Below are positions 20,512 to 29,117 of a stretch of 64,000 nt of DNA, one piece after another. The first letter of the stretch is position 1. Each line of letters begins with the position of its first letter. Under the pieces are notes generated by a model. That model made no database searches and was not told where the DNA came from. It was given only the letters and a program-made list of their open reading frames with translations. The DNA comes from Microbacterium sp. STN6 (GTDB lineage Bacteria; Actinomycetota; Actinomycetes; Actinomycetales; Microbacteriaceae): positions 248,001-312,000 of the forward strand of contig NZ_JAPMIT010000004.1 of NCBI RefSeq assembly GCF_026410545.1, written 5' to 3'. A program made the position numbers and the translations under genes.

Positions 20512-21573
20512 ATGGCACAGCATCCGTCTGCTCTGGTCATTGGGCACCGCGGGGCGAGCGGCTATCGCCCCGAGCACACGCGGGCCGCCTACGAGCTCGC
20601 CTACGCCCTGGGCGCCGATGCGGTCGAGCCCGACATCGTGGCGACGCGCGACGGCGTGCTTGTGATTCGGCACGAGAACGAGATCTCCTCGACGACGGAT
20701 GTTGCGCAGCATCCCGAGTTCGCTGACCGCCGCACGACCAAGGAGATCGACGGGCAGCAGGTGATCGGCTGGTTCACCGAGGACTTCACCTGGGCCGAAC
20801 TCGCGACCCTGCGCGCCCGAGAACGGTTGGGCGAGTTGCGCTCTCTGAGCCGTTCGTTCGACGGCTGCTACCCGATCCTGCGGCTTTCCGAGCTGTTCGA
20901 GATAGCGGATGCGGCGGCGCTGCGCGCCGAGAGACCCATCGGCATCGTGGCCGAGATCAAACACCCCACCTACTTCGCGGGCCTCGGCCTGCCGCTCGAC
21001 GAGCTCTTCGCCGCCGAACTCGCCGACTCGGGCTGGGAGCAGGACGCGCTCATCGTCGAATGCTTCGAGCAGAGCGCGCTCGCCGATGTGCGGCGGCGGG
21101 GAGTGGCGAGCGAGAGCGTGTACCTGATCGAGGCGAGCGGGGCGCCCGCCGACCGGGTGGCGCGCGACGGCTCGGCAGCGGTCGGCTACGCGCGCGACAT
21201 CGCCCCGGCCGGGCTCGCGTCGATTGCGGCGGGTGAGGGTGACAAGAAGGTGCACGGCGTGAGCGTGAACGCGCGCCTGCTCGTGCAGGGTGGCAACACA
21301 GACGAATCGGATGCCGGGGGCGGGCCCGCCATGCCGGTGCTCCTCGAACCTGCGCCTGTCGTCGCGGACGCCCACGCCGTCGGTCTCGGAGTGTTCTGCT
21401 GGACACTGCGGGCGGAGAACCGCTTTCTCGCCGAGCCCTTCCGCTCGGGCGACGGAGAGGCGGCGATCGGAGACTGGCGCGGGCAGTTCGAGTTCGTGCT
21501 CGGTCTCGGCGTGGACGGCGTGTTCGCCGACCAGCCCGACCTGGCCGTCGCCGCCCGCGACGAATCGGGTTGA
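20512..21573 (+). CDS. Glycerophosphodiester phosphodiesterase family protein
   Basis: 353 residues, TIM-barrel GDPD. 'GHRGASGYRPEHTRAAYELAY' supplies the catalytic His-Arg and Glu; 'DAVEPDIVATRDGVLVIRHE' provides the metal-binding Glu/Asp and second His. It hydrolyses glycerophosphodiesters to glycerol-3-phosphate and an alcohol, likely feeding GlpD. No signal peptide, so cytosolic. The final glycine and stop (GGT TGA, 21568-21573) belong to an R1 repeat copy, suggesting that the repeat insertion defined the present C-terminus. Confidence 0.92.
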   Translation: MAQHPSALVIGHRGASGYRPEHTRAAYELAYALGADAVEPDIVATRDGVLVIRHENEISSTTDVAQHPEFADRRTTKEIDGQQVIGWFTEDFTWAELATLRARERLGELRSLSRSFDGCYPILRLSELFEIADAAALRAERPIGIVAEIKHPTYFAGLGLPLDELFAAELADSGWEQDALIVECFEQSALADVRRRGVASESVYLIEASGAPADRVARDGSAAVGYARDIAPAGLASIAAGEGDKKVHGVSVNARLLVQGGNTDESDAGGGPAMPVLLEPAPVVADAHAVGLGVFCWTLRAENRFLAEPFRSGDGEAAIGDWRGQFEFVLGLGVDGVFADQPDLAVAARDESG

Positions 21574-21600
21574 GGACGCGCGAAGCGCCGTCTCGAAACC
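21568..21600 (+). repeat. R1 dispersed repeat providing the GDPD stop codon
   Basis: Begins GGTTGAGGACGCGC, ends GTCTCGAAACC. The TGA inside its first 6 bases terminates the gene. Pairs with the inverted copy 15 bp downstream. Confidence 0.85.
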
Positions 21601-21615
21601 CCGTGCTCACGGGGT

Positions 21616-21648
21616 GGCTTCGAGACGCGCCTTCGGCGCTCCTCAGCC
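21616..21648 (-). repeat. R1 dispersed repeat, inverted copy
   Basis: Begins GGCTTCGAGACGCGCC, ends CTCCTCAGCC. The head-to-head pair 21568-21648 can fold into a long hairpin and may terminate GDPD transcription. Confidence 0.85.
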
Positions 21649-21698
21649 CGCATGCCCTTTGACGCTCCTCCGCCCGCAGCGGTGTCAGGGGCACCGCC

Positions 21699-21704
21699 TA
21701 CAAT
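21699..21704 (+). promoter_or_regulatory. -10 box for the UvrD/PcrA helicase gene
   Basis: TACAAT ends 10 nt before the ATG at 21715, leaving at most a few bases of 5' leader. Confidence 0.5.
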
Positions 21705-21714
21705 TGACCCCGAT

Positions 21715-24234
21715 ATGAGCGATCTCCCGGCCGCCGGCTCCACAACGCAACAACGATCGTCGTCGACCCCGATCATCGTGTCTCCAACGGCGGGGGCGGG
21801 CCGCGGTCCGGGCGCGGGGCCGCAGGCGCCGGGCACGGCATCCGATGCTCTGCTTGAGGGGCTGAACCCCGAACAGCGCGAGGCCGTCGAATACCGGGGC
21901 CAGGCGCTGCTCATCGTCGCGGGAGCGGGCAGCGGCAAGACGCGCGTGCTCACGCATCGCGTCGCGAGCCTGCTCTACGGGCAGGAGGCGTGGCCGAGCC
22001 AGATCCTCGCCATCACGTTCACGAACAAGGCCGCGAGCGCGATGCGCGAGCGTGTGCAGCAGCTCATCGGCCAGTCGGCTCAGGGCATGTGGATCTCAAC
22101 GTTCCACTCCGCGTGCGTGCGCATTCTGCGGCGCGAGGCCGAGAACATCGGCAAGACGCAGAGCTTCACCATCTACGACTCCGGCGACTCGCGGGCGCTG
22201 CTGAAGCGCATCGTCAAGTCGCTCGAGGCCGACACGCTCGGCTTCACGGTGGCGTCGGTCGCCGGCACGATCTCGAAGCTGAAGAACGAGCTCAGCGACG
22301 TCGAGACGTATGCGCGCAACGCCAACCTGAACGACCCCAAAGAGGTCATGTTCCTCGAGATCTTCCGGCAGTACACGAGGGAGCTGCGGCGGGCCAACGC
22401 GTTCGACTTCGACGATCTCATCGCAGAGACGGTCTACCTCTTCCGTGCGTTTCCGAAGATCGCGGCCCTGTACCAGCGGCGGTTCCGGCACATTCTCGTC
22501 GACGAGTATCAGGACACGAACCACGCGCAGTACTCGCTCATCCGCGAGCTGACGCGGCCGGTCGAGCCCGACCTCGCCGACGAGATGGAGGCGCAGGGGC
22601 TGCACGTTCGCAGCATGCAGGATGCCGCGGGCCGCATCCCGCCCGCGTCGCTCACCGTCGTCGGCGACTCCGACCAGTCGATCTACGCGTTCCGCGGAGC
22701 CGACATTCGCAACATCTCCGAGTTCGAGCGCGACTACCCTGGCGCGAAGGTGGTGCTTCTCGAACAGAACTACCGGTCCACCCAGAACATCCTCTCGGCC
22801 GCCAACGCCGTCATCTCGCACAACTTCGACCGCAAAGACAAGAACCTGTGGACCTCGGTCGGCGACGGTGAGAAGATCATCGGCTTCACCGGCTACTCGG
22901 GCCACGACGAGGCGCAGTTCGTCGCCGACGAGATCGAGAAACTGCACGACGCCGGCACCGACTACCGTGACATCGCCGTCTTCTACCGCACCAACGCGCA
23001 GACCCGTGCGCTTGAGGAGATCTTCATCCGCTCGGCGCTGCCCTACCGCATCATGGGCGGCACCAAGTTCTACGAGCGGGCCGAGATCAAGGACGCCATG
23101 GGCTATCTGATCGCGGTCGCCAACCCGCAGGACCCCATGGCGCTGCGCCGCATCCTCAACACGCCCAAGCGGGGCATCGGCCCCGCCACCGAGACCCAGC
23201 TGAACAACTGGGCCGAAGACAACCAGGTCACCTACAGACAGGCCATGAGGGATGCCTCGGCCCTCGGCCTCGGGCCCAAAGTCACCGGTGCAATTCTGCA
23301 GCTCGCGGCCCTGCTCGACGAGGCCGCCGCCATGATCGACCCGGATGCGCCCGGCGGCACCAAGCCGCCCGCCGACGTGCTCACCTTTCTGCTCGAGAAG
23401 AGCGGGTACATCGACGCACTGCGCGCCAGCCGTGACCCGCAGGATGAGGCGCGCGCCGAGAACGTGGAAGAGCTCATCGCGGTCACGAAGGAGTTCGCCA
23501 AGAACAACCCAGACGGCACCCTCATCGACTTCCTCACCGAGGTCACGCTCGTGGCGGCGGCCGATGAGATCGACGACGCCAGCGGCACCGTCTCGCTCAT
23601 GACACTGCACACCGCGAAGGGCCTCGAATACGACGCCGTGTTCCTCACCGGCGTTGAGGAAGACCTGCTGCCGCACCGCATGTCGGCGACCGAGCCCGGC
23701 GGGCCCGCCGAGGAGCGACGGCTGTTCTACGTCGGCATCACCCGGGCACGCCAGCGGCTGTACATCTCGCTCGCCATGACACGGGCGCAGTACGGCGAGA
23801 CGGCCGTCGCGATGCCGAGCCGGTACCTGCAGGAGATCCCAGCCGATCTCATCGACTGGAAGCAGTCGCCCGGCATGGCCACGAGCCGGGGCGGCACGCA
23901 GCCGCGGGCCCTGAACGCGCGGCGCGGTGCCGGCGGCGGGTCGGGTTACGGGCGCGGCGGCGGCTCCGAGGGCCGCCGGTCGAGCGGTGACGCGCCGGCG
24001 CTTGCCCCGGGCCGGCCCAAGGCGGAGTGGCCGAACCGTGTCACCGGGGTGGTGCGCGACAACAGCGCCCTCGAGTTGACGGCCGGTGACCGCATCCGCC
24101 ACACCGACTTCGGTGAGGGGCGCGTCAACCAGGTGACGGGCGAGGGCAACAAGCGCGTCGCGCACGTGCAGTTCGAGACGGCCGGGTCGAAGAAACTGCT
24201 CATCAAGATAGCTCCGATCGAGAAGATTTTGTGA
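21715..24234 (+). CDS. pcrA: ATP-dependent DNA helicase UvrD/PcrA
   Basis: 839 residues from the ATG at 21715, chosen because TACAAT lies just upstream. SF1 helicase translocating 3'-5' on ssDNA in nucleotide-excision and replication repair. Q-motif 'LNPEQREAVEYRGQALLIVAGAGSGKT' near residues 50-75 includes Walker A. 'VDEYQDTNHAQY' is Walker B, 'VVGDSDQSIYAFRGAD' motif III, and 'TLHTAKGLEYDAVFLTGVEEDLLPH' motif V. The C-terminus carries a Gly/Arg-rich linker and a UvrD-type Tudor-like domain ending 'KIAPIEKIL'. The N-terminal 45 residues are a low-complexity extension. Confidence 0.96.
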   Translation: MSDLPAAGSTTQQRSSSTPIIVSPTAGAGRGPGAGPQAPGTASDALLEGLNPEQREAVEYRGQALLIVAGAGSGKTRVLTHRVASLLYGQEAWPSQILAITFTNKAASAMRERVQQLIGQSAQGMWISTFHSACVRILRREAENIGKTQSFTIYDSGDSRALLKRIVKSLEADTLGFTVASVAGTISKLKNELSDVETYARNANLNDPKEVMFLEIFRQYTRELRRANAFDFDDLIAETVYLFRAFPKIAALYQRRFRHILVDEYQDTNHAQYSLIRELTRPVEPDLADEMEAQGLHVRSMQDAAGRIPPASLTVVGDSDQSIYAFRGADIRNISEFERDYPGAKVVLLEQNYRSTQNILSAANAVISHNFDRKDKNLWTSVGDGEKIIGFTGYSGHDEAQFVADEIEKLHDAGTDYRDIAVFYRTNAQTRALEEIFIRSALPYRIMGGTKFYERAEIKDAMGYLIAVANPQDPMALRRILNTPKRGIGPATETQLNNWAEDNQVTYRQAMRDASALGLGPKVTGAILQLAALLDEAAAMIDPDAPGGTKPPADVLTFLLEKSGYIDALRASRDPQDEARAENVEELIAVTKEFAKNNPDGTLIDFLTEVTLVAAADEIDDASGTVSLMTLHTAKGLEYDAVFLTGVEEDLLPHRMSATEPGGPAEERRLFYVGITRARQRLYISLAMTRAQYGETAVAMPSRYLQEIPADLIDWKQSPGMATSRGGTQPRALNARRGAGGGSGYGRGGGSEGRRSSGDAPALAPGRPKAEWPNRVTGVVRDNSALELTAGDRIRHTDFGEGRVNQVTGEGNKRVAHVQFETAGSKKLLIKIAPIEKIL

Positions 24235-24266
24235 GCCTGGTGAGTCTCGTGAGCCGCGTGAGTCTC
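24231..24266 (+). repeat. 9-bp tandem repeat across the helicase stop codon
   Basis: Four units of GTGAGYCTC type (24231, 24240, 24249, 24258). The first contains the TGA stop of the helicase gene. Confidence 0.8.
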
Positions 24267-24280
24267 CCGCACGCAGCCGC

Positions 24281-25309
24281 ATGAGGCCGCTGCTGCGGGC
24301 GCTTGACGTCGAGGTCGCGACGCGCGCCGCGGTCGCCGCCGGCCTGCCGCTCGTCGTGCTGCTGGTTCTGGGGCGCATCGACCTCGCCGCCTACGCCTCG
24401 TTCGGCGGCATGACCGCGCTCTACGGCCGCAGCGAGCCATACCGCACGCGCCTGCGCACCGTCACCTGCGCCGGCATCGGGCTCGTCGTGAGCATCGCGT
24501 TCGGGGCGTCGATGGCCGCCGTGCACGCGCCGATCCTCGTCGTCGCCGTGTCGTTGCTCGTGGTGATCACGCTCGGCATGCTCGCGGCCGCCACGTTCGG
24601 CCTGTTCCCGCCCACTCCCATCTTCTTCGTCTTCGCATTCACGGTGTGCTCGCTGCAGCCGACGCCGACCGCGGAGCTGGGGTGGCGCATCCTGCTCGCC
24701 ATCGCTTCGGCGACGTTCGCCTGGCTGCTCGTCATGTCGGGGTGGATGCTGCGCCGCACCGCCGGGGTGCGCCGACCCACCCTGTTCAAGACGCTGCCGC
24801 GCCGCTCGCGCTACCGGCCGGCCGCCTGGCGCGACGGGCGGCTCTGGCTCTCAATCGCGCAGAACCTCGTCGGCGTGATCGTCGCAGGCTGGCTTGCCAC
24901 CCTGATCGGGGCCGGTCACTCGTACTGGGCGGTGGTCAGCGTGGTCGCGGTTCTGCCACCGCCGCGGGCGGCGCATTCCATCGCGCGCTCGGTTCACCGC
25001 ATCGTCGGCACGGCGCTCGGCGTCGTGGTGACCGCGCTCGTGCTGCTGCCGGGCCCGCCGCCTCTCGTGGTGGTCATCGTGATCGCCCTGGCGCAATTCG
25101 GCGCAGAGATCCTGGTGGGCCGGCACTATGGGGCGGCGCTCCTCTTCATCACGCCGCTGGCCATCAGCGTCTCGCATCTGGCAACGCCCGTGCCTGTGCC
25201 GCAATTGCTGCTCGATCGCGTGATCGAAACCGCGCTCGGCGCGAGCATCGGCCTGCTGATCGTTCTCGCGACGCGAGCCCTCGACCGCGGCCGTGCCGTC
25301 AGAGCCTGA
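24281..25309 (+). CDS. FUSC-family membrane protein
   Basis: 342 residues in two hydrophobic blocks (about 20-150 and 190-320) separated by a basic loop, the arrangement of FUSC/aromatic acid exporter-type proteins. 'AYASFGGMTALYGRSEPYRTRLRT' and 'AGHSYWAVVSVVAVLPP' are typical. Homologues are proposed to export aromatic acids or similar anions; the substrate is not determinable here. It starts 46 bp after the helicase stop and may be co-transcribed. Confidence 0.8.
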   Translation: MRPLLRALDVEVATRAAVAAGLPLVVLLVLGRIDLAAYASFGGMTALYGRSEPYRTRLRTVTCAGIGLVVSIAFGASMAAVHAPILVVAVSLLVVITLGMLAAATFGLFPPTPIFFVFAFTVCSLQPTPTAELGWRILLAIASATFAWLLVMSGWMLRRTAGVRRPTLFKTLPRRSRYRPAAWRDGRLWLSIAQNLVGVIVAGWLATLIGAGHSYWAVVSVVAVLPPPRAAHSIARSVHRIVGTALGVVVTALVLLPGPPPLVVVIVIALAQFGAEILVGRHYGAALLFITPLAISVSHLATPVPVPQLLLDRVIETALGASIGLLIVLATRALDRGRAVRA

Positions 25310-25310
25310 A

Positions 25311-25325
25311 CCGGTTCGTCGAACC
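25311..25325 (+). terminator. Small hairpin after the FUSC gene
   Basis: CGGTTCG, one base, CGAACCG: a perfect 7-bp inverted repeat just after the stop codon. No T-run follows. Confidence 0.35.
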
Positions 25326-25500
25326 GCCGCGGAAGCGCGGCGCGACACCTCGAGAGGGCGCGCATGACGTACGCTTTCAACGCGTGGTTCCTGCTCTGGC
25401 GTCTCACGGGTGAGCGCGCTGTTCGGGTCAGCCCTCTCGCCTTCCGCCGGGGCAGGAACCACGCCCGCCTACGGGGCGCGCAACAATAGTGACAAACACC

Positions 25501-25514
25501 ACCGACTTGTCGGT
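25501..25514. promoter_or_regulatory. 14-bp palindrome upstream of the response regulator gene
   Basis: ACCGAC-TT-GTCGGT is perfectly symmetric and lies 18 bp before the GGGGAGAG ribosome site. An AATAGT box (25485-25490) sits just upstream, so it could be an operator at the transcription start. Confidence 0.4.
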
Positions 25515-25544
25515 AGGGGTTTTCCCGCTCACGGGGAGAGATCC

Positions 25545-26204
25545 ATGACCCACGAACTGCGACTGGCCGTCGTCGAAGACCAGCCGCTCTACCGGCAGAT
25601 GCTCGCCGGTCTCCTGAACACGCAGTCCGGCATGCGCGTCGTCGCCGAAGCGGCCGGCGCCGCGGAGGCGCGCCGGCGCATCAAGCCAGGAGGAGCGGAT
25701 GTCGCGCTGCTCGACGTCGAGCTGCCCGACGGCAACGGGGTCGGCCTCGGCGTCGCCCTTCGCCGTGCCGACCCGCACATCGGCATCGTGCTGCTCTCGA
25801 GCCAGGACGTCATGGAGCTGCTGCTCGACCTGCCGGAAGACGTGCGCCGCGGCTGGAGCTACCTCTCGAAGTCGTCAGCCACCTCCGTTGAGACGCTGCT
25901 GCAGGCCATCCGTGCGACGGCCCGCGGCGAGGTCGTGCTCGACCCGACCCTTGTCGAGGCCGCGACCGTGCGCGCCGGCTCGGCGCTCGCCTCGCTCAGC
26001 GCCCGCCAATACGAGGTGCTCACACTGGTCGCCCGTGGCCTCTCGAACCAGGGCGTCGCCGAGCAGCTCGGCCTCTCCGCCCGCTCGGTCGAGAACCATC
26101 TCGGCGCCATCTACGCGGCGCTCGACCTGCCGCCGGCGCACAACTCCCGCGTCGCCGCTGTGCTGCGGCTCATCGAAGACACGGCTCGAGGAACGGCGCG
26201 ATGA
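25545..26204 (+). CDS. LuxR-family two-component response regulator
   Basis: 219 residues from the ATG at 25545, preceded by GGGGAGAG. The receiver domain (1-125) has acidic residues at 11-12 and phosphoacceptor Asp57 in 'LLDVELPDGNG'. The C-terminal GerE/LuxR HTH spans about 150-215: 'LSARQYEVLTLVARGLSNQGVAEQLGLSARSVENHLGAIY'. It binds DNA when phosphorylated by the kinase whose gene overlaps its end by 4 nt. Confidence 0.93.
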   Translation: MTHELRLAVVEDQPLYRQMLAGLLNTQSGMRVVAEAAGAAEARRRIKPGGADVALLDVELPDGNGVGLGVALRRADPHIGIVLLSSQDVMELLLDLPEDVRRGWSYLSKSSATSVETLLQAIRATARGEVVLDPTLVEAATVRAGSALASLSARQYEVLTLVARGLSNQGVAEQLGLSARSVENHLGAIYAALDLPPAHNSRVAAVLRLIEDTARGTAR

Positions 26205-27430
26205 GCGACCGCACGGAGCCACCAGCGGCATCCGCTCTCTCGCTTCGTCGCGAGCGCTTCATACTGTTGCTCACCTCGGGTGCCGTGATGAGCCTCTACG
26301 CGATGGGCGCCGCGGTGCAGACCGCAACGATCTACCGCATGAGCGAAGACTTTGACTACCAAGCGGATGCCGGCGCAAACACCCTCGTGCCCCGCCTCGT
26401 CGCGAACGCGGCGTGCGTGGTCGCGGCGCTCCTGCTGGCCGCCCTGTTCGCCCCAGAGCGGAGACGCGGAGCCGGCCTCGTCGCCGCGTTCGCCGTCATC
26501 GCCATCGGCGGCGCGGCCGTGCGGGCCGCGGCGCAGCTGCTGTTCGGCTTCTACAGCAACGACACGCTGCGACTGCTGTCGATCGACTTCGGTGCCGGCG
26601 TCGTCGTGATCGCGCTGAGCCTCACTCTTGGCCTCATCTTCGTGACCTCCGCCAGACGGCTGCGCTACCAGGAGCTGGCGAACATGAACCAGCGGCTGCG
26701 GGCGGCGGCGGCGCTTTCGGCTCTGCAGTCCGAAGAGCTGCGGGTGCGCCGGCAGCTGGCCGAAGGGCTGCACGGCACGCTGCAGAACCGGCTCGTGCTG
26801 CTCGCGGCGAGGGTCGGCGACCTGGCGGGAACGCTGGTTGAGGTGCATCCGGGTGCCGAGGGCGATGCCGCACACGGCGTGCACGACCCCGCGGCAGACG
26901 CGGTGCGCGAGCTGAGGCAGCTCGCCGACGAACTCGACCGCATGCGCGAGGTCGATGTGCGCGAGCTCAGCCAGATGCTCTACCCGGCCGGTGTGCAGGT
27001 GGGGGCGGTGCAGGCGGCGCGCATCATGTTGCGCCGGGTGCCGCCGGAGATCGCCGTGAAGTTCACGGTGGCCGAGGAGCTGCGCTCCCTGCACGGCGTC
27101 GGCGAGGCGGACGCCGACCGCGTCGGCCGCCGGCTGCTGCTGCTTCGCGTGCTCGAGGAGGCGATCTCCAACGCGTTGCGGCACGGGCACGCCTCGGCAC
27201 TCGAGGTCGCCTTCGCGCGGCCGAAGCCGGGCGTGGTCGAGCTCACGATCGACGATGACGGCCCCGGTCTGCCAGACGGTGAGCCGACGCTGAACGGCCT
27301 CGGGCTGCTCGCAGACCGCATCCGCGCTCTCGGCGGGGAGCTGACGCTGGCGAACGGGCCGGCCGGTGGCGCGCGGGTGCGGGCCGCCGTGCCCATGCCG
27401 CGTCAGGTCATGCTCGCAGACCGAGGCTGA
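26201..27430 (+). CDS. Sensor histidine kinase, NarL-type partner
   Basis: 409 residues. Four membrane segments (about 22-42, 65-83, 90-112, 130-148) precede a coiled linker. The H-box is 'LAEGLHGTLQNRLVLLA' with His191 as likely phosphorylation site. The N-box 'EEAISNALRHGHA' and 'DDDGPGLPDG' plus 'GLGLLADRIRALGG' form the ATPase domain. ATGA overlap (26201-26204) couples it translationally to the response regulator. The stimulus is unknown; no large periplasmic domain is present, so it may sense the membrane itself. Confidence 0.9.
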   Translation: MSDRTEPPAASALSLRRERFILLLTSGAVMSLYAMGAAVQTATIYRMSEDFDYQADAGANTLVPRLVANAACVVAALLLAALFAPERRRGAGLVAAFAVIAIGGAAVRAAAQLLFGFYSNDTLRLLSIDFGAGVVVIALSLTLGLIFVTSARRLRYQELANMNQRLRAAAALSALQSEELRVRRQLAEGLHGTLQNRLVLLAARVGDLAGTLVEVHPGAEGDAAHGVHDPAADAVRELRQLADELDRMREVDVRELSQMLYPAGVQVGAVQAARIMLRRVPPEIAVKFTVAEELRSLHGVGEADADRVGRRLLLLRVLEEAISNALRHGHASALEVAFARPKPGVVELTIDDDGPGLPDGEPTLNGLGLLADRIRALGGELTLANGPAGGARVRAAVPMPRQVMLADRG

Positions 27431-27483
27431 CGACGGCGCCGGAGTCGCGCATCCGCCCGTGACCGCCCGCGAATCAGGCGGAG

Positions 27484-29079
27484 TCAGGCGGTGGGCGCGC
27501 TCTGAACGCCGTTCGGCACGACCACGATCGCGGTTGCCGGGAGCGTCGCGCGCAGCACCTGCTTCTGGATCTTGCCGCTCGAGGTGCGAGGCAGCTCATC
27601 GACGATCTGGTACGACTTGGGCACCTTGTACCTCGCGAGATGCTCGACCATGTGGTGCCGGAACCGTTCGGCGTCGAGCTCGGCTCCGGCCGCCAGCGTC
27701 AGGATGGCGTGCGGCACCTCGCCCCAGCGCTCGTCCGGGATGCCGACGACGGCGGCGCCCGTGACCTCGGTGAGCTGCATGATGGCGGCCTCGACCTCGG
27801 CCGAGTAGATGTTCTCGCCGCCGGAGATGATCATGTCTTTGATGCGGTCGGAGATGTACAGGAATCCGTCGTCGTCGACGTAGCCCACGTCGCCGGTGCG
27901 GAACCAGCCGTCGTCGGTGTACGCGGAGGCCGTCGCCTCGGGCCGGTTCCAGTACTCGCGCATCACATTCGGCCCCTGGGCCAGGATCTCGCCCGGCTCG
28001 TGCGGCGCCGCGTCTGCCCCGGATTCGTTCACAACGCGCATGGCGGAGAAGAAGTGCGGGAGCCCCGAGGAGCCGGCTTTCAGGCGCGAGTAACGCGGCT
28101 GCAGGGAGGTCAGCCCGGGAGCCGTCTCGGTCATGCCGTAGCCGCCCGAGAACGACAGGCCGCGCTTCTCGAACGCCTCGAGCACACGCATCGGCACCGC
28201 TGACCCGCCGCACGTGAGGTTGCGCAGGCTCGAGATGTCGGTGGACGCCCAGTCGGGGTGCTCGCTCAGCATCTGGAACGTGGTCGGCACTCCGCTGACG
28301 GCGGTCGCCCCATGCTTCTCGATGAGCGCGAGCGCGCGGCCGGGCTCGAACTTCTCCTCCAGAATGACCGTGCCGCCCTTCAACAGGGTCGGCAGGCAGC
28401 CCATGCCCAGGGATGCGACGTGGAAGAGGGGAGCGATCATCAGGGATCGCTCGGTGCTGGTGATGTCGTAGTCGACGAGCACGTTGAGGCTGTTCCAGAT
28501 GACGTTGCCGTGCGTGAGCACCGCGCCCTTCGGCTGGCCCGTCGTGCCGGAGGTGTAGATGATGATGGCGGCATCGTCGTGGGTCACCGGGGCGTCCGGC
28601 AGCCTGGCGGCGCCGCTGCGCAGCAGGGGTTCGTAGTCGACGCTGCCGCTGGCGCCGTCGGTTCCCGTCACGCCGGTGTCGGTGTCGTCGACGATGATGC
28701 GGAGCTCGATTGGTACGTCAGCGGCGGCGGCCGCCGCGACATCCTCCAGGCTGCGCGCGTTCACAAGCACGCGCGCGCCCGAGTCGGTCAGCATGTACGC
28801 GATCTCCCGCGCCGCCAGCCGGGTGTTGAGCGGCACGAAGACGGCGCCGACGAGCCCGCACGCGAAGAGGGTCTCGACGAACGCTGGATGGTTGTTGCCG
28901 AGGTAGGCCACGCGATCCCCGAAGCCGACGCCGCGGGCGACGAGCGCGTCGGCGAGCCGTGCCACGCGGCTCGCCAGCTGGTCGTACGTGACGACGCGCT
29001 CGCGGTGGATGAGCGCGGGCAGCCCGGCCGACTTGACCCTGCGCCCCTCGATCCAGATGCCCAGACCCTGATTCCTCAT
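27484..29079 (-). CDS. AMP-forming acyl/aryl-CoA synthetase
   Basis: 531 residues from the ATG at 29079, which has GAGAGGGA upstream; the frame is open further but without support. ANL-superfamily ligase: 'IIYTSGTTGQPKGAVLTHGN' (P-loop), 'GYGMTETAPG', 'GWFRTGDVGYVDDDGFLYISDRIKDMIISGGENIYSAEVE' region, and catalytic Lys in 'TSSGKIQKQ'. It makes an acyl-AMP and then an acyl-CoA. Next to an acyl-CoA dehydrogenase gene in the same direction, so the pair probably opens a side-chain beta-oxidation. Whether the substrate is a fatty, alicyclic or aryl acid cannot be told. Confidence 0.9.
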   Translation of the reverse strand: MRNQGLGIWIEGRRVKSAGLPALIHRERVVTYDQLASRVARLADALVARGVGFGDRVAYLGNNHPAFVETLFACGLVGAVFVPLNTRLAAREIAYMLTDSGARVLVNARSLEDVAAAAAADVPIELRIIVDDTDTGVTGTDGASGSVDYEPLLRSGAARLPDAPVTHDDAAIIIYTSGTTGQPKGAVLTHGNVIWNSLNVLVDYDITSTERSLMIAPLFHVASLGMGCLPTLLKGGTVILEEKFEPGRALALIEKHGATAVSGVPTTFQMLSEHPDWASTDISSLRNLTCGGSAVPMRVLEAFEKRGLSFSGGYGMTETAPGLTSLQPRYSRLKAGSSGLPHFFSAMRVVNESGADAAPHEPGEILAQGPNVMREYWNRPEATASAYTDDGWFRTGDVGYVDDDGFLYISDRIKDMIISGGENIYSAEVEAAIMQLTEVTGAAVVGIPDERWGEVPHAILTLAAGAELDAERFRHHMVEHLARYKVPKSYQIVDELPRTSSGKIQKQVLRATLPATAIVVVPNGVQSAPTA

Positions 29080-29117
29080 CGAATCCCTCTCCACGATGGT
29101 CACACTGTTCTCTCGTC

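Noticed and set aside
16400-20518. A very long minus-strand open frame (about 1370 codons) across acs and its neighbours.
   Set aside because: It lies antisense to well-supported genes (acs, BI-1), is dominated by His/Arg/Asp/Gly low complexity, and has no recognisable domain. High-GC genomes give such antisense frames routinely.
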